From NCBI RefSeq assembly GCF_013184775.1, contig NZ_JAATVV010000001.1, forward strand, positions 372,001 to 436,000: a stretch of 64,000 bases of DNA. The letters run 5' to 3'. The number at the start of each line of letters is the position of its first letter. Position 1 is the stretch's first letter. Both the position numbers and the translations under genes were made by a program. This DNA comes from Martelella sp. HB161492. Lineage in GTDB: Bacteria > Pseudomonadota > Alphaproteobacteria > Rhizobiales > Rhizobiaceae. Of this stretch, positions 1 through 9,628 are shown piece after piece. Below the pieces are notes generated by a model, which saw only the letters and a list, made by a program, of their open reading frames with translations, was not told where the DNA came from and made no database searches.

Positions 1-1
1 C

Positions 2-502
2 GTTCCCGCAGATCTGAAGGGCATCCGCATGCGCACGCCGGGCGCGCCGGTCTGGACCGAGACCATCGCTGCCATGGGGGCAACCCCGACGCCGCTGCCC
101 TGGGGCGAAGTCTATTCAGCCCTGTCATCGAATGTCATCGATGGTGCCGAAGCCCAGCTTCCCGCCGTGGTTGGCGCCAAGCTGGATGAGGTCATCAAGG
201 TCGTCACCAAGACAGGTCATATCAACCTGATCACCGGCCTGATCACCTCGGCCGGATGGTTCGACAGTCTGCCGCCGGATCTCCAGACCGTGCTGACCGA
301 TGAGGCCGTCAAGGCGGGCGATATTGCCTCTTACGGCACCCAGGATGCGCTGGCCGGCATCGAGAAACAGCTGATTTCCGAAGGCGTTGAAGTCAACGAG
401 ATCGATGTGACACCGTTCAAGGAGGCCACTGCCGGCGTTTATGACAAGCTCGGCTATGGCGAACTGCGCGGCCAGCTGCAGGCGATTGCCGCAGGCCAGT
501 AA
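2..502 (+). CDS. dctP: TRAP transporter solute-binding subunit DctP, C-terminal part
   Basis: The open frame enters from the left edge, so only the last 166 residues are present. The segment reads through the typical DctP core (LKGIRMRTPG, then VWTETIAAMGATPTPLPWGEVYSAL, where the arginine of RMR is the family's carboxylate-binding position) and the IDGAE motif. DctP is the periplasmic binding protein of a tripartite ATP-independent transporter and usually binds an organic acid. It is followed by DctQ and DctM on the same strand, which confirms the call. The substrate cannot be told from this fragment. Confidence 0.93.
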   Translation, partial: VPADLKGIRMRTPGAPVWTETIAAMGATPTPLPWGEVYSALSSNVIDGAEAQLPAVVGAKLDEVIKVVTKTGHINLITGLITSAGWFDSLPPDLQTVLTDEAVKAGDIASYGTQDALAGIEKQLISEGVEVNEIDVTPFKEATAGVYDKLGYGELRGQLQAIAAGQ

Positions 503-529
503 GCACGCCGACGGAATGCCCTGAAACAG

Positions 530-568
530 AAGGCCGCGCCCTGAGCCTTTCAGCGCGCGCGGCCTTTT
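530..568 (+). terminator. Hairpin between dctP and dctQ (attenuator-like)
   Basis: A 10-bp perfect stem, AAGGCCGCGC (530-539) with GCGCGGCCTT (557-566), is followed by two more T. It lies 28 bases after the dctP stop and before dctQ. It probably stabilises or partly terminates the dctP mRNA so that the binding protein outnumbers the membrane subunits; that role is inference. Confidence 0.6.
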
Positions 569-580
569 CCCTGTCACGTC

Positions 581-1120
581 ATGGGGGCTTTCATGCCTGG
601 ATTTCTCGCACGTATCGAATTTGCCGTCGGCGCAATTCTGCTGGGTGTCATCACCATACTGGTGTTTGTCGCCGCCTTGATGCGCTTTTTCGGCCATCCG
701 CTGATCTGGTCGGTCGACCTGGCGCAGCTGCTCTTCATCTGGCTCTGCTTTTTGGGCGCCGCCCGCGCCATGCGCGAGCGCGCCCATCTCGGCGTTGATT
801 ATCTCGCCCGCAAGCTTTCCCACCGTAACCGGCTGATCCTGGAAACACTGCTGACGGCACTGTTCATCGGCTTCTTGATGCTTCTGGCGGTGGAAGGCTA
901 CAAGCTCACCATGCTCAATCGCGAGCGCCAGTTCGGCGATAGCGGCCTTTCCTATGCCTATGTGACGATAGCGGTTCCCGTCGGCTGTGCCATGCTGTCA
1001 CTGTCCATGCTCGGCAATCTCTACCAGTCATGGAAGCATCTGAAGGAAAAGCGTTATCTCGTCTTCTCACGTACCAGCACGGCCGACACGCTTGAAGCGG
1101 CGGCTCAGAGTGAGGTCTAA
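581..1120 (+). CDS. dctQ: TRAP transporter small permease DctQ
   Basis: This 179-residue protein has four hydrophobic segments (about residues 10-32, 45-62, 85-105 and 125-147), the size and topology of DctQ. The motif ALMRFFGHPLIWSVDLAQ and the sequence WLCFLGAARAMRERAHLGVD are characteristic of the family. It forms the membrane complex with DctM, whose start lies three bases after this stop. ATG 581 has a weak ribosome site; the in-frame ATG at 593, preceded by GGGGG at a good distance, may be the real start. Confidence 0.93.
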   Translation: MGAFMPGFLARIEFAVGAILLGVITILVFVAALMRFFGHPLIWSVDLAQLLFIWLCFLGAARAMRERAHLGVDYLARKLSHRNRLILETLLTALFIGFLMLLAVEGYKLTMLNRERQFGDSGLSYAYVTIAVPVGCAMLSLSMLGNLYQSWKHLKEKRYLVFSRTSTADTLEAAAQSEV

Positions 1121-1123
1121 GCC

Positions 1124-2410
1124 ATGGGTCTGATCGGCATCGTCTTTTTCGCCCTCATGGTTCTGGGCGCTCCGATCGCCTTTGCGATCGGCATTTCCGG
1201 TTTTGTTTTCTTTCTCACCTCCGATGTCATGCCGGTCTCGATCGGCGTGCAGAAGATTGCCACCGTGTCGCAGAGCTTTCCGCTGCTGGCAGTGCCCTTC
1301 TTCGTGCTGGCCGGGCATCTGATGAATGAAAGCGACATCACCGACCGGCTGTTCAAATTCTCCAAGGTCGCCGTCGGCTGGATGGCCGGTGGCCTGGCGC
1401 AGGTGGCCATCATCCTGTCAACGCTGATGGGCGGCGTCTCCGGCTCGGCCGTGGCGGATGCGGCCATGGAAGCCCGCGTGCTCGGGCCGCAGATGATCGA
1501 AAATGGCTATTCCAAGGGCTATTCGTCGGCCGTCATCGCATTGTCCTCGCTGATCACCGCGACCATTCCGCCCTCGATCGGCCTGATCCTTTACGGCTAT
1601 GTCGGGCAGGTCTCGATCGGACGGCTGTTCATGGCCGGCATCATTCCCGGCCTGTTGATGATGGTCTTCCTCATGGTGACCGCCTGGCTCGTGGCCCGCA
1701 AACGCGGCTATGTGATGCAGGACATGGAAAAGCCGACGGCCCGCGCCTTCGGCAAGGCCGCCTGGGATGCAAAATGGGCCCTTTTGTTCCCGGTTCTTCT
1801 GATCGGCTCGATCCGTGGCGGACTGTTTACCCCGTCCGAAGTCGGCGCCTTTGCGGTGGTCTACGCCATCGCCGTCGGACGTTTTGCCCATGGCGTGATG
1901 AGCTTTGAGGCGATCAAGCGCGCCTTCGGTCACGCCATGTCCGATATCGGCCTGATCATGCTGATTATCCTGATGTCCGGCATGATCGGATTTGCCATCA
2001 TCTTCCTGCAGGTGCCGCAGAGCGTGGCGCATTTCATGCTGGAAAGCCTGTCGAATCCGATCCTGATTGTCGCCGTCATCCTGATCGGCCTGTTCATCGC
2101 CGGCCTGTTCTTCGAGAGCACGATCCTTGTGCTGCTGCTGACACCGATCCTGGTGCCGGTTGTGGTCAAGGCCGGGGTCGACCCGGTTCACTTCGGCATT
2201 TTGATGATGACCATCGTCACCTTCGGCTCGATGACGCCGCCGGTCGGCGTCGCCATGTTCACCGTCTGCAGCCTGCTCGACACGCCACTCGAGGAATTTG
2301 TCCGCGAGGCCCTGCCCTTCATGGCGGCGATCATTCTGCTGGTGGCATTGCTGCTGTTTGCACCGGGTGTCGTGCTGTTCCTGCCAAATCTTGCCTATGG
2401 CGGCGGCTGA
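1124..2410 (+). CDS. dctM: TRAP transporter large permease DctM
   Basis: This 428-residue, about 12-helix membrane protein is of normal DctM length. It carries the family sequences VPFFVLAGHLMN, MGGVSGSAVADAA and TATIPPSIGLILYG, and TPPVGVAMF near the C terminus. It is the sodium-coupled transport subunit of the TRAP system and pairs with DctQ just upstream. The operon ends at the strong palindromic terminator that follows. Confidence 0.96.
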   Translation: MGLIGIVFFALMVLGAPIAFAIGISGFVFFLTSDVMPVSIGVQKIATVSQSFPLLAVPFFVLAGHLMNESDITDRLFKFSKVAVGWMAGGLAQVAIILSTLMGGVSGSAVADAAMEARVLGPQMIENGYSKGYSSAVIALSSLITATIPPSIGLILYGYVGQVSIGRLFMAGIIPGLLMMVFLMVTAWLVARKRGYVMQDMEKPTARAFGKAAWDAKWALLFPVLLIGSIRGGLFTPSEVGAFAVVYAIAVGRFAHGVMSFEAIKRAFGHAMSDIGLIMLIILMSGMIGFAIIFLQVPQSVAHFMLESLSNPILIVAVILIGLFIAGLFFESTILVLLLTPILVPVVVKAGVDPVHFGILMMTIVTFGSMTPPVGVAMFTVCSLLDTPLEEFVREALPFMAAIILLVALLLFAPGVVLFLPNLAYGGG

Positions 2411-2430
2411 CGCCGGGCCGACGCAATGGA

Positions 2431-2463
2431 AAGGCCGCGCCGGAATTCCGGCGCGGCCTTTTT
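2431..2463. terminator. Bidirectional rho-independent terminator
   Basis: A perfect 13-bp stem (2431-2443 with 2448-2460) with loop AATT is followed by TTT on the plus strand and preceded by AA on the other side. It lies between the convergent dctM and DUF1254 genes and can serve both. Its arm AAGGCCGCGC matches the stem at 530-566. Confidence 0.85.
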
Positions 2464-2490
2464 GTGTCTCACAAGCGCGCCGAGGCGCGA

Positions 2491-3903
2491 TCACGACTTC
2501 GGCGTGACGCCCGGGATCGTCCAGCCACCGGCGATCATATGCGGATCGGGCCAGTAGATGCGCAAGGTCATCGAGAAGCCACCGCTTGCGGGCGTTGGCA
2601 GCCAGTTCGGCTCCTTGTCGGCGCCGGGGCTCTCGCGCTGGATGTAAATGTCGAGCGAGCCGTCGTCATTGTATTTCAGCGGGTTGCGGTCACCGAGCGT
2701 ATAACGGTCGATCGGATCGGCGGCGAAGGACTGCGCGTCGTTGTACATGGTGATCGACCAGAAGGCGCGCGCCTGGGGAACCTGATCCTTGTCGAAATGC
2801 AGCACATAAGCCTTGCCGCTGTCGAGCGGGTCGCCGTTCACGTCATGATCCGTGGTCGGATAGATGGCGTCGACCGGCTTGTTGGCGCCGAGCCCAAAAT
2901 AGGCCACGGAGGCCCGGGCGATATAATCGGCGCCATAGGTGCCGATGCTGTTGATATTGACGTGCCAGTTGTTGATCTTGACACCGGAATGTTCGGCCGC
3001 CTCCTTGATGATCGGCAGCGCGATCGACGGTGCAGCCTCCATTGCCTGCTGGACCATCGCCGGCAGCGCGTCGAAATCGAAGCTTTCGCCGGGAACGAGA
3101 CCGATCCGCTTCATCCGGTCGAGCGTCGGATAGTCGTTGGCATGCGGCGGGTTGGCCTTGAGCACTTCGGCAAAGCGCGTGAAGAAGGTCCGCCCGTCCA
3201 TGCCGTTGACCTGATTCATCGGCGCGCTCATGTCGATCGACGGATCGGGCTTGCAGGCCGGTGCCTTGTAGTCGGTCCCCCAGGCGCTGAGCGGCACGGC
3301 CTTCAGCTGATCCTGAAACGCATGGACATTCTCGTAATCGGCGGCGCCATTGGTCTGGGTGCGCCCCAGAAGCCAGCCATGACCGGTTGGGCTTTCATAG
3401 CGCTCCACGCCGTCCGGCAGCGTTCCCTGCCAGCCGGCAGGCACCAGCGCGAAGGACTGCGCCTCGTTGCCGGTCGCGCGCGAACCGGGTGTCGCGAAAA
3501 CGTCGGACCATTCATCCATGATCTGCATCAGCCAGTAGCGGCCGCCCGAAGCCGGAACCGAGATGATCAGGGGTTCGCTGGTCACGTCATACATCAACGA
3601 CGAATAGAGCGTGTCCGAATTGGGCCGCACGACCTCCGTGAAGGTAGCGTCCGGAAATTCCCTCATGTTGGAGAACTGGTTGATCGCCGCACCAAGGCTG
3701 CCGGTCTCGACGCCGCAGTTGGTCGTTACCTTCTCGCTGACATCCATCGTCACGAGCGGATAGGCATAGAAATATGCGCCGACCGCAATCTCCTTGGCAT
3801 CAGCTTCGGTCAGATTGCCAGCGGCATACGCGGCGAATGACGGAAAAACGGCTGAGACGGCCAGCACGACCGCAGAACCCCACCTGATAAACCTTGTGCT
3901 CAT
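2491..3903 (-). CDS. DUF1254/DUF1214 domain secreted protein
   Basis: This 470-residue protein starts at ATG 3903, preceded by a GGAGAGGAG ribosome site; the longer open frame upstream lacks a signal peptide start. Residues 1-26 are a Sec signal peptide ending AAYA/A. Next comes the DUF1254 region (GAYFYAYPLVTMDVS, then FPDATFTEVVRPNSDTLYSS) and, from about residue 340, the DUF1214 region (DPLDSGKAYVLHF, FWSITMYND). The biochemical role of the family is unknown; members are abundant in soil and marine proteobacteria. Convergent with the TRAP operon. Confidence 0.9.
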   Translation of the reverse strand: MSTRFIRWGSAVVLAVSAVFPSFAAYAAGNLTEADAKEIAVGAYFYAYPLVTMDVSEKVTTNCGVETGSLGAAINQFSNMREFPDATFTEVVRPNSDTLYSSLMYDVTSEPLIISVPASGGRYWLMQIMDEWSDVFATPGSRATGNEAQSFALVPAGWQGTLPDGVERYESPTGHGWLLGRTQTNGAADYENVHAFQDQLKAVPLSAWGTDYKAPACKPDPSIDMSAPMNQVNGMDGRTFFTRFAEVLKANPPHANDYPTLDRMKRIGLVPGESFDFDALPAMVQQAMEAAPSIALPIIKEAAEHSGVKINNWHVNINSIGTYGADYIARASVAYFGLGANKPVDAIYPTTDHDVNGDPLDSGKAYVLHFDKDQVPQARAFWSITMYNDAQSFAADPIDRYTLGDRNPLKYNDDGSLDIYIQRESPGADKEPNWLPTPASGGFSMTLRIYWPDPHMIAGGWTIPGVTPKS

Positions 3904-4231
3904 GAACGCTCCTCTCCCCTGAACGCCGTGTCGGCGCGGCGGGCGATCCCGCCGGGAGCGGACTATAATTTCACCTATGGTCGAAGTATATACAGAATAC
4001 AACCGGCACATCCGGAGGCTGTGCGCGCGCAGGCAAGAACCCCGGATCTGCCGGACGCGTCGGAACTGCCGGGAGCCCACCTGCGACGATCCGTCTCACC
4101 GACGCGTCCCGGGTCGCACTGCCCTGCCCTCGCCGACCGGGCGAAATTGCGCAATACCGGCAATGCTTCGCACAAGGCCGCACCGGATAACCGGAGCGGC
4201 CCATTTCATGTCAGCAATAGCGCTCGGAAGA
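3904..4231. other. Intergenic region upstream of the DUF1254 gene
   Basis: This 328-base stretch has no convincing gene. It must hold the promoter of the DUF1254 gene on the minus strand. An A+T-rich island at about 3962-4002 contains the palindrome GTATATAC (3986-3993), a possible operator, but I could not fit a -35/-10 pair with good spacing. The remainder is GC-rich and shows nothing recognisable. Confidence 0.4.
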
Positions 4232-4735
4232 TCAGGCTGCAGCCTGTTTCAGCTTTTCGCGCAACAGCACGCAGACAGCACCGGGCAGTTTCAGCGCCTC
4301 GGCCGCGGCAACACGCTCCGGCGTATAGAAACCTTCCTCATGCAGGCAGTTGATCGTGCCGATGACCTGACCATCCACCGTGACGGGGACATTGATGACC
4401 GACTGGCAGCCAAGTTCGTTGATCAGCTTGTGATCGAAAAAGACCTCCGCAATCGCTTCAATCGTGTTGGCGACAAAGGTTTCCCGGCGCTTCAGCGTCA
4501 CATCCGACCAGTAGGTTTCATTGTAAGGCTTGGTGCCCGATACCGGATAGACATCGGGCATGTTGGAATAGACCCGTTCGGAGACGCGCGCATCCGTATC
4601 CGCGATCATCACAGTGAACAGCTTGACGCCGACAACGTCCTTTGCCAGCGCTTCCAGCGCCTTGAAAGCGGTTTCCGGCTGCGCCGTGTCGGATGCCATT
4701 GCGCGGGTGAAGGCCAGGTAGTCAGGATTACTCAT
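4232..4735 (-). CDS. GAF domain-containing protein
   Basis: This is a 167-residue single GAF domain. ATG 4735 was chosen because GGAGA lies just upstream and residues before it are low-complexity basic sequence. Family features seen are the N-terminal helix, KLFTVMIADTD, WSDVTLKRRETF, and CQSVINVPVTVDGQVIGTINCLHE near the C terminus. Two cysteines (in LGCQS and INCLHE) are reminiscent of free-methionine-(R)-sulfoxide-reductase-type GAF proteins, but I cannot confirm the catalytic set. It may bind a small ligand. It stands alone between the DUF1254 and permease genes. Confidence 0.75.
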   Translation of the reverse strand: MSNPDYLAFTRAMASDTAQPETAFKALEALAKDVVGVKLFTVMIADTDARVSERVYSNMPDVYPVSGTKPYNETYWSDVTLKRRETFVANTIEAIAEVFFDHKLINELGCQSVINVPVTVDGQVIGTINCLHEEGFYTPERVAAAEALKLPGAVCVLLREKLKQAAA

Positions 4736-4870
4736 TCTCGTCTCCGTTATGCGCCGGTGGCGCGTTTTCTTGCCCCGGATGCACGGCGGCTGTCCGGGCA
4801 ATGACCAGACATCTCCTCGCACGCATGCGGCACCGGTACGGCCAACGGAGCGGCGGCGGACAGATGGGGG

Positions 4871-6694
4871 TCAAAGATTGTAATACCAGGGCGCCAAAAG
4901 CGCGAAAGAGATCGTCATCAGGATCAGAAGCGGCGTTCCGGCCCGCACGAAATCACCGAAACTGTAGTGCCCCGGCCCCATGACCAGCATGTTGGTCTGA
5001 TAGGCGATCGGGGTGACGAAGGAGCAGTTGGCAGCGTAGATGACCGCTGCGACGAAAGCCATGGGTGGCGCACCGACCCTTTCAGCCATATCGAGTGCGA
5101 TCGGCATGAACAGCGCCGCCGAGGCATTGTTGGACAGGATATTGGTCAGCAGAGCCACCGTGACAAACAGAATGGTGATCACCCCGACAGCGGATGTATC
5201 GCCAGCCAGCGACACCGCGCCCCTGGCGATCAGCGCAGCCCCGCCTGTCGCCTGCAATGCCGTTGCCATGGCAATCGATGCGCCGATGAGCAGGAAAAGC
5301 TGCCGCTCGAAGGCCCGGGCGGCCTGTTCCAGCGTCAGGCAGCCGGTGAGGATCATCAACAGCGCACCGACCACGGCATTGACCACAATCGGCGATATGC
5401 CGGTGGCCGACAGCAGGACGATGGCGCCGAAGATCAGGCTCGCGATCAGCGCCTTGTCACGCGGGGGCACGCTTTCGGCGGAATGCTCGAGCAGCAGGAT
5501 ATCGTGATTGCCGCGCATCGAGCCGATCGCTTCGTGGCCGCCACCGACGAGAAGCGTGTCGCCGGCCTCTAGTCTCAGATAGTCAAGCGCGCCGCGGCCC
5601 ATGCGGTTTTTCCGCAGCACGCCGTAAATGGCGACGCCAAAAGCGGCCTGAATGCCGCAAAAACGGATTGTCCGCCCCTCAAAACGCGAGCCGGGCGCCA
5701 CCACCGCTTCTGCCAGATGATAGTCCGCACCGACCCTTCGGGCGCCGGCCGTCTCGGCCTTGCCGGTCTGGGCAATGCCGGCAGCCTCGCCCTGCGCGGC
5801 CAGCTTCATGAAGGCCTTGCGCGTACCGGTCAGCTGCAGCTTGTCGCCCGCCGCCAGTTCCAGCGTGTCGTCATAGGGTGGCAGCATCAGCCGTCCGTCG
5901 CGCACCAGCGAATGCAGCGTGAAGGGCGCCAGTTCGGGAAAGAAGCCGGATGTCGGCTTGAGCCCGAGAAAGCGGCTTTGCGGATTGAGTGCGATCTCGC
6001 CCAGAAACAGCGCGCCCTTCTGCTTCGGATTGGCAATCAGCTCGGACTGGCGGCTGCGCAGGATGCGCGGCAGCACGAACAGCACATAGGCATAGCCGAT
6101 CAATGCCAGAATGACGCCGAGGCCTGAAATGTCGAACAGACCGATATCGATCCCGCTCTTGGCTGCCATGCCGACGGCGATCATGTTGGTCGACGAGCCG
6201 ATCGTCGTCGTCATGCCGCCAAGAATGGTGATGAAGGACAGCGGCATGAAGATCTGGTAGGCGCGCAGGCGAAAACTCGCGGCCAGTGACGCCAGAACAG
6301 GAATGAAGATCACCACGACCGGCGTGTTGTTCAAGAAGGCCGAGGTCGTACCGGCAACGATCAGGATCACCGCCACCGAAATGCGCGGCTTGCGGCTGTA
6401 GAGCTTGCCGATCCGGTTGGTGATCCCTTCCAGCGCGTCGGTGGCAAACAATCCCTTGCCGACAATCAGCAGCGCCAGCACCGTGACCAATGCCGGCGAG
6501 GAAAAGCCGGACAGCAGATCTTCAATCGAAACCACGTGGCCGCTGGTCCCGGTGTAGGGAAAAACCCCGAACAGCAACAGCAGTGTGACCAGCACCCCAA
6601 GTGATATGGTTTCTATCGAGAAGCGATCAATCGCAAACAGCACGATCGTGAAGAGGACGATGGCAAATGTCGCGGTGAGATGGAAATATTCCAT
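4871..6694 (-). CDS. SLC13-family permease with two RCK_C (TrkA-C) domains
   Basis: This 607-residue anion permease has the layout of the sulfate/dicarboxylate SLC13 group: an N-terminal membrane half (with FLNNTPVVVIFIPVL and GSSTNMIAVG), two central soluble TrkA-C domains (about residues 205-370; LGLKPTSGFF...AGDKLQLTGTR and SRFEGRTIRF...GDTLLVGG), and a C-terminal membrane half (TNILSNNASAALFMPIAL). Such proteins move sulfate or other small anions with Na+ or H+. ATG 6694 was preferred to an upstream TTG at 6718. The substrate is unknown and no sulfur-metabolism gene adjoins it. Confidence 0.88.
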   Translation of the reverse strand: MEYFHLTATFAIVLFTIVLFAIDRFSIETISLGVLVTLLLLFGVFPYTGTSGHVVSIEDLLSGFSSPALVTVLALLIVGKGLFATDALEGITNRIGKLYSRKPRISVAVILIVAGTTSAFLNNTPVVVIFIPVLASLAASFRLRAYQIFMPLSFITILGGMTTTIGSSTNMIAVGMAAKSGIDIGLFDISGLGVILALIGYAYVLFVLPRILRSRQSELIANPKQKGALFLGEIALNPQSRFLGLKPTSGFFPELAPFTLHSLVRDGRLMLPPYDDTLELAAGDKLQLTGTRKAFMKLAAQGEAAGIAQTGKAETAGARRVGADYHLAEAVVAPGSRFEGRTIRFCGIQAAFGVAIYGVLRKNRMGRGALDYLRLEAGDTLLVGGGHEAIGSMRGNHDILLLEHSAESVPPRDKALIASLIFGAIVLLSATGISPIVVNAVVGALLMILTGCLTLEQAARAFERQLFLLIGASIAMATALQATGGAALIARGAVSLAGDTSAVGVITILFVTVALLTNILSNNASAALFMPIALDMAERVGAPPMAFVAAVIYAANCSFVTPIAYQTNMLVMGPGHYSFGDFVRAGTPLLILMTISFALLAPWYYNL

Positions 6695-6921
6695 TCCTGC
6701 AAACGATCCTCTGAACAAAAAAACTAATCAAGCAATGAAAGCCACAGACTAAACGCTGTCTGCGCGCGCCTGTCAATTTGGCAGTAATATGCCGCATGGG
6801 CGAAAGTCCGAAGAATGGCGGCGGGCAACCGGCAAAGCCCCCAATTACGGAACATTGTCACGGCAGGTGCCGGGACTGCAATGGCGAGGATTTTCTCGTC
6901 CTGTTGCCCTGTCAGCCAGTC

Positions 6922-8595
6922 TCAGCCGTGCTGGCGGCCGAATCGCCTCGTGATCAGACCGGCAAGCGCGGGCACTGAAAGCGTGATCAGGATCGCCGCC
7001 GCGCTCATGGCCATGCCAAGGCCGACGGAGCCCTGCTCGAACTGTTTCCAGATGAAAGTCGCAATTGTCGACGTGCCGAGCGGCGCCAGCAAAATGGTCG
7101 CCACCAGTTCACGCGAGGCAATGGCAAACACCAGCAGCATGGCGGCAATCATATTGGGAATGATCAGCGGAATGATGATGCGGAAAATCACCGTCAGTGT
7201 CCCGGCACCGCTGACGCGTCCGGCATTTTCAAGCCCCGTGCCCATCTGCCGGACCGCCGTCGTCGCATAGCGCACCGTATAGGGCAAAAGCAGGCAGCAA
7301 TAGGCGAAGATCAGCACCAGCGGCGTGTTGTAGACGGTCAGGGGCAGCCAAGGCTGGTTCCAGGCGAGAATCATGCCGACAGCCAGGACAATGCCGGGGA
7401 TCGTGTTGGGTGTCAGGCTCAGAAAATCGAGAAAACGTGCGGTCCTGGTCTTCTGGCGCACAGTCACAAGCGCGGTCAGAACACCGATGATTCCGGTGAT
7501 CAGCGCGGTGGAAGCGCCGAGAATGAAACTTGTCGTCAGCGCTTCGATCGCCCCGGACGTATTATCGGCAAGCGCGCGGAAATTGTCGAAGGAGAGGTTG
7601 GACAGCTTGAGACCGCCGGAGATCGTCCGCGTCGAGGCGGTCAGCAGAACACCGGCAATCGGCATGGCCGTGCCGATGAAGGCGACGGCACCGAAAAAGA
7701 CCAGGACCGGCAGCCGGAAGCGCTTCAGCGCCATCGGTTCGGCCCGCGACGGCTTGCCCGACATGGTACCGTAATCACGCTTGTTGACGATGTAATTCTG
7801 GGTCATGAAGGCGGTAAAGGCGAGGCAGACGAGAATGATCGACAGGATCGAGGCACCCGGCAGGTCGATCGGGTAATCGGACAGCCGCTGTTCGACGCCG
7901 GTAACCAGCACCAGAAAGCCGGAGCGCGCGGCAAGCACGGCCGGCGTGCCGAACTCTTCGATCGACATCGAGAAGACCAGAAGCAGGCCCGCGGCGATTG
8001 CCGGAACCGCCATCGGCAGAAGAATGCGCAGGAAACTTGTCCAGGCGGAGGCACCATGAACCCGGGCCGCCTCGAGATAGCGCCCGGAAATCGCCGCAAC
8101 GCTGCGCGAAACGGCGAAATAGACCACCGGAAACACATTCATCGTCATCACGAAGACGACGCCCCAGTAGGAAAACAGGAAGCGTCCGAGATTGATGCCG
8201 GTCACCTGATCGAGATAGCCGTGGGACTGGAGCGTGAAGATCCACCCCATGGCAGCGATGTAAGGTGGAATGGTGAACGGCACGAGAAAGATCAGATCGA
8301 ACAGCTGGGCGCCCGGCACTTTGAACAGCCCGCGCAGCATGCCGAGCGGCACACCGATGATGGCCGCCCCGAACACGACACCGGCGCCGAGCTTCAGCGT
8401 GTTCAGCGTCCAAAGCGCGATCTTGGGATCGTCAAGGGTTTCGGCAAAGGCTGAAAACGGCCCGGCCAGCGAACCGGCACCGATGTTCGGGAAGATTGCC
8501 TGCAGCAGGATGAAGACCAGCGGAAAGGCGATCAGAATCAGAAGCACGGGTATGACGAAGGCGGCTATGGAGCCGCCCCCGATCGTATCGTCCAT
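6922..8595 (-). CDS. ABC transporter permease, fused double-permease type (Fbp/AfuB)
   Basis: This 557-residue inner-membrane protein holds two consecutive binding-protein-dependent transport domains. Each has an EAA-type loop: YLEAARVHGASAWTSFLRILLP around residue 185 and ENAGRVSGAGTLTVIFRIIIP near residue 460. This layout is typical of iron(III), thiamine and 2-aminoethylphosphonate importers. It is the third gene of the importer operon (ATPase, binding protein, permease). ATG 8595 lacks a clear ribosome site; a TTG at 8619, nine bases after the upstream stop, is an alternative. Confidence 0.9.
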   Translation of the reverse strand: MDDTIGGGSIAAFVIPVLLILIAFPLVFILLQAIFPNIGAGSLAGPFSAFAETLDDPKIALWTLNTLKLGAGVVFGAAIIGVPLGMLRGLFKVPGAQLFDLIFLVPFTIPPYIAAMGWIFTLQSHGYLDQVTGINLGRFLFSYWGVVFVMTMNVFPVVYFAVSRSVAAISGRYLEAARVHGASAWTSFLRILLPMAVPAIAAGLLLVFSMSIEEFGTPAVLAARSGFLVLVTGVEQRLSDYPIDLPGASILSIILVCLAFTAFMTQNYIVNKRDYGTMSGKPSRAEPMALKRFRLPVLVFFGAVAFIGTAMPIAGVLLTASTRTISGGLKLSNLSFDNFRALADNTSGAIEALTTSFILGASTALITGIIGVLTALVTVRQKTRTARFLDFLSLTPNTIPGIVLAVGMILAWNQPWLPLTVYNTPLVLIFAYCCLLLPYTVRYATTAVRQMGTGLENAGRVSGAGTLTVIFRIIIPLIIPNMIAAMLLVFAIASRELVATILLAPLGTSTIATFIWKQFEQGSVGLGMAMSAAAILITLSVPALAGLITRRFGRQHG

Positions 8596-8628
8596 CTTGT
8601 GACTGCGCGTCAGTTTCAAGGCTTATGC

Positions 8629-9585
8629 TCAGTTGGAAGCGAAGATATCCGCGAATTTGGTGAGCGTGGCCTCGCGATCGCCGCCGGCATCAACCGTCAG
8701 CAGCTTCAGGTCGGAAATCAGCGGGCGGTCGGCGGAAACATCGGTCCGTGCCGGCATCAGGAAGGCACTGGCAACGGCGGCCTGCCCCTCATCAGACAGA
8801 ACATAGTCGATGAAAGCCTTGGCTGCATCCTGATGGGCCGAGGACTTCAGGATCATCATCGGGCGCGGCGCAATCACGGTACCGGTGGTCGGGAAGATCA
8901 CCTTCATGGTCTCGCCCTTTTCGATCATGCCCATGGTCTGATAATCGACCGCACCGAAGACAACGGCGCGCGAGCCCTGCAGAACCGGGTTCAGCGCCTG
9001 GGCGTTGGCACCCGGGACGATCATGCCGTTATCATGCAGCTTCTCGAACAGATCCCAGCCGATCGCCGGATCGGAAACCAGTGCCGAAACCAGCTCATAG
9101 GCAGAGCCGGAGCTGGCCGGATCGGGCATGGTGACCATGTCCTTGTAAGCCGGGTCGGCGAGATCGGCCCAGTCCTTCGGCTCGGGAACGTCGCTCGTTG
9201 TGTTCCAGGCCAGTGCCAGAGCGGAAATGCCCTGAGCGACGTAATCGGAGGACTTCAGAAAATCAGGCACCATTTCGGCGTTCGGGCTCTGATAATCGAG
9301 CAGCAGGCCCTGGGCGTCGAAATCGGTGGCCGTGTCCCAGGAGGCCGAAATCACCACATCGGCAACCGGATTGGACTGTTCGGCAGCAAGGCGCGCCATC
9401 ACCTTGCCGGTGGTGGCCTGGAAGACCTCGACATCATCGCCGGTCTTGGCCTTGAAGCCAGCAGCAAGCTTTTCGATCAGCGCACCGGGACCGGCGCTGT
9501 AGACCGTCAGTGTTTCAGCCGATGCGGTTCCGGCCATCAGCAGTCCCAAGGTCGCGGCTGCGAAAATGCCCAATGTCTTATTCAT
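8629..9585 (-). CDS. ABC transporter periplasmic substrate-binding protein (AfuA/PhnS-like)
   Basis: This 318-residue protein starts at ATG 9585, after GGGGA. Residues 1-22 form a signal peptide ending ASA. The mature part begins ETLTVYSAGPG and has the type-II binding-protein pattern of the iron(III)/thiamine/aminoethylphosphonate cluster (AEQSNPVADVVISAS, MTMPDPASSGSA). I see no clear pair of iron-binding tyrosines in the usual place, so iron is not assured. A phosphonate or another small anion is possible. It sits between its ATPase and permease genes. Confidence 0.88.
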   Translation of the reverse strand: MNKTLGIFAAATLGLLMAGTASAETLTVYSAGPGALIEKLAAGFKAKTGDDVEVFQATTGKVMARLAAEQSNPVADVVISASWDTATDFDAQGLLLDYQSPNAEMVPDFLKSSDYVAQGISALALAWNTTSDVPEPKDWADLADPAYKDMVTMPDPASSGSAYELVSALVSDPAIGWDLFEKLHDNGMIVPGANAQALNPVLQGSRAVVFGAVDYQTMGMIEKGETMKVIFPTTGTVIAPRPMMILKSSAHQDAAKAFIDYVLSDEGQAAVASAFLMPARTDVSADRPLISDLKLLTVDAGGDREATLTKFADIFASN

Positions 9586-9628
9586 ACTGTCGTCCCCTAT
9601 CCAGCAATGGGTTGAATGCAAAATCAGT

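Noticed and set aside
2464-3840. Long plus-strand open frame (458 codons) opposite the DUF1254 gene
   Set aside because: It is antisense to a clear signal-peptide protein with recognisable family motifs, its translation is rich in Arg, His and Gly without domain features, and it has no ribosome site. It results from GC-rich codon bias.
8629-9585. Calling the importer at 6922-10741 a ferric iron system
   Set aside because: The architecture fits iron(III), thiamine and phosphonate importers alike, and I do not see a clear iron-ligand tyrosine pair. The substrate is left open.
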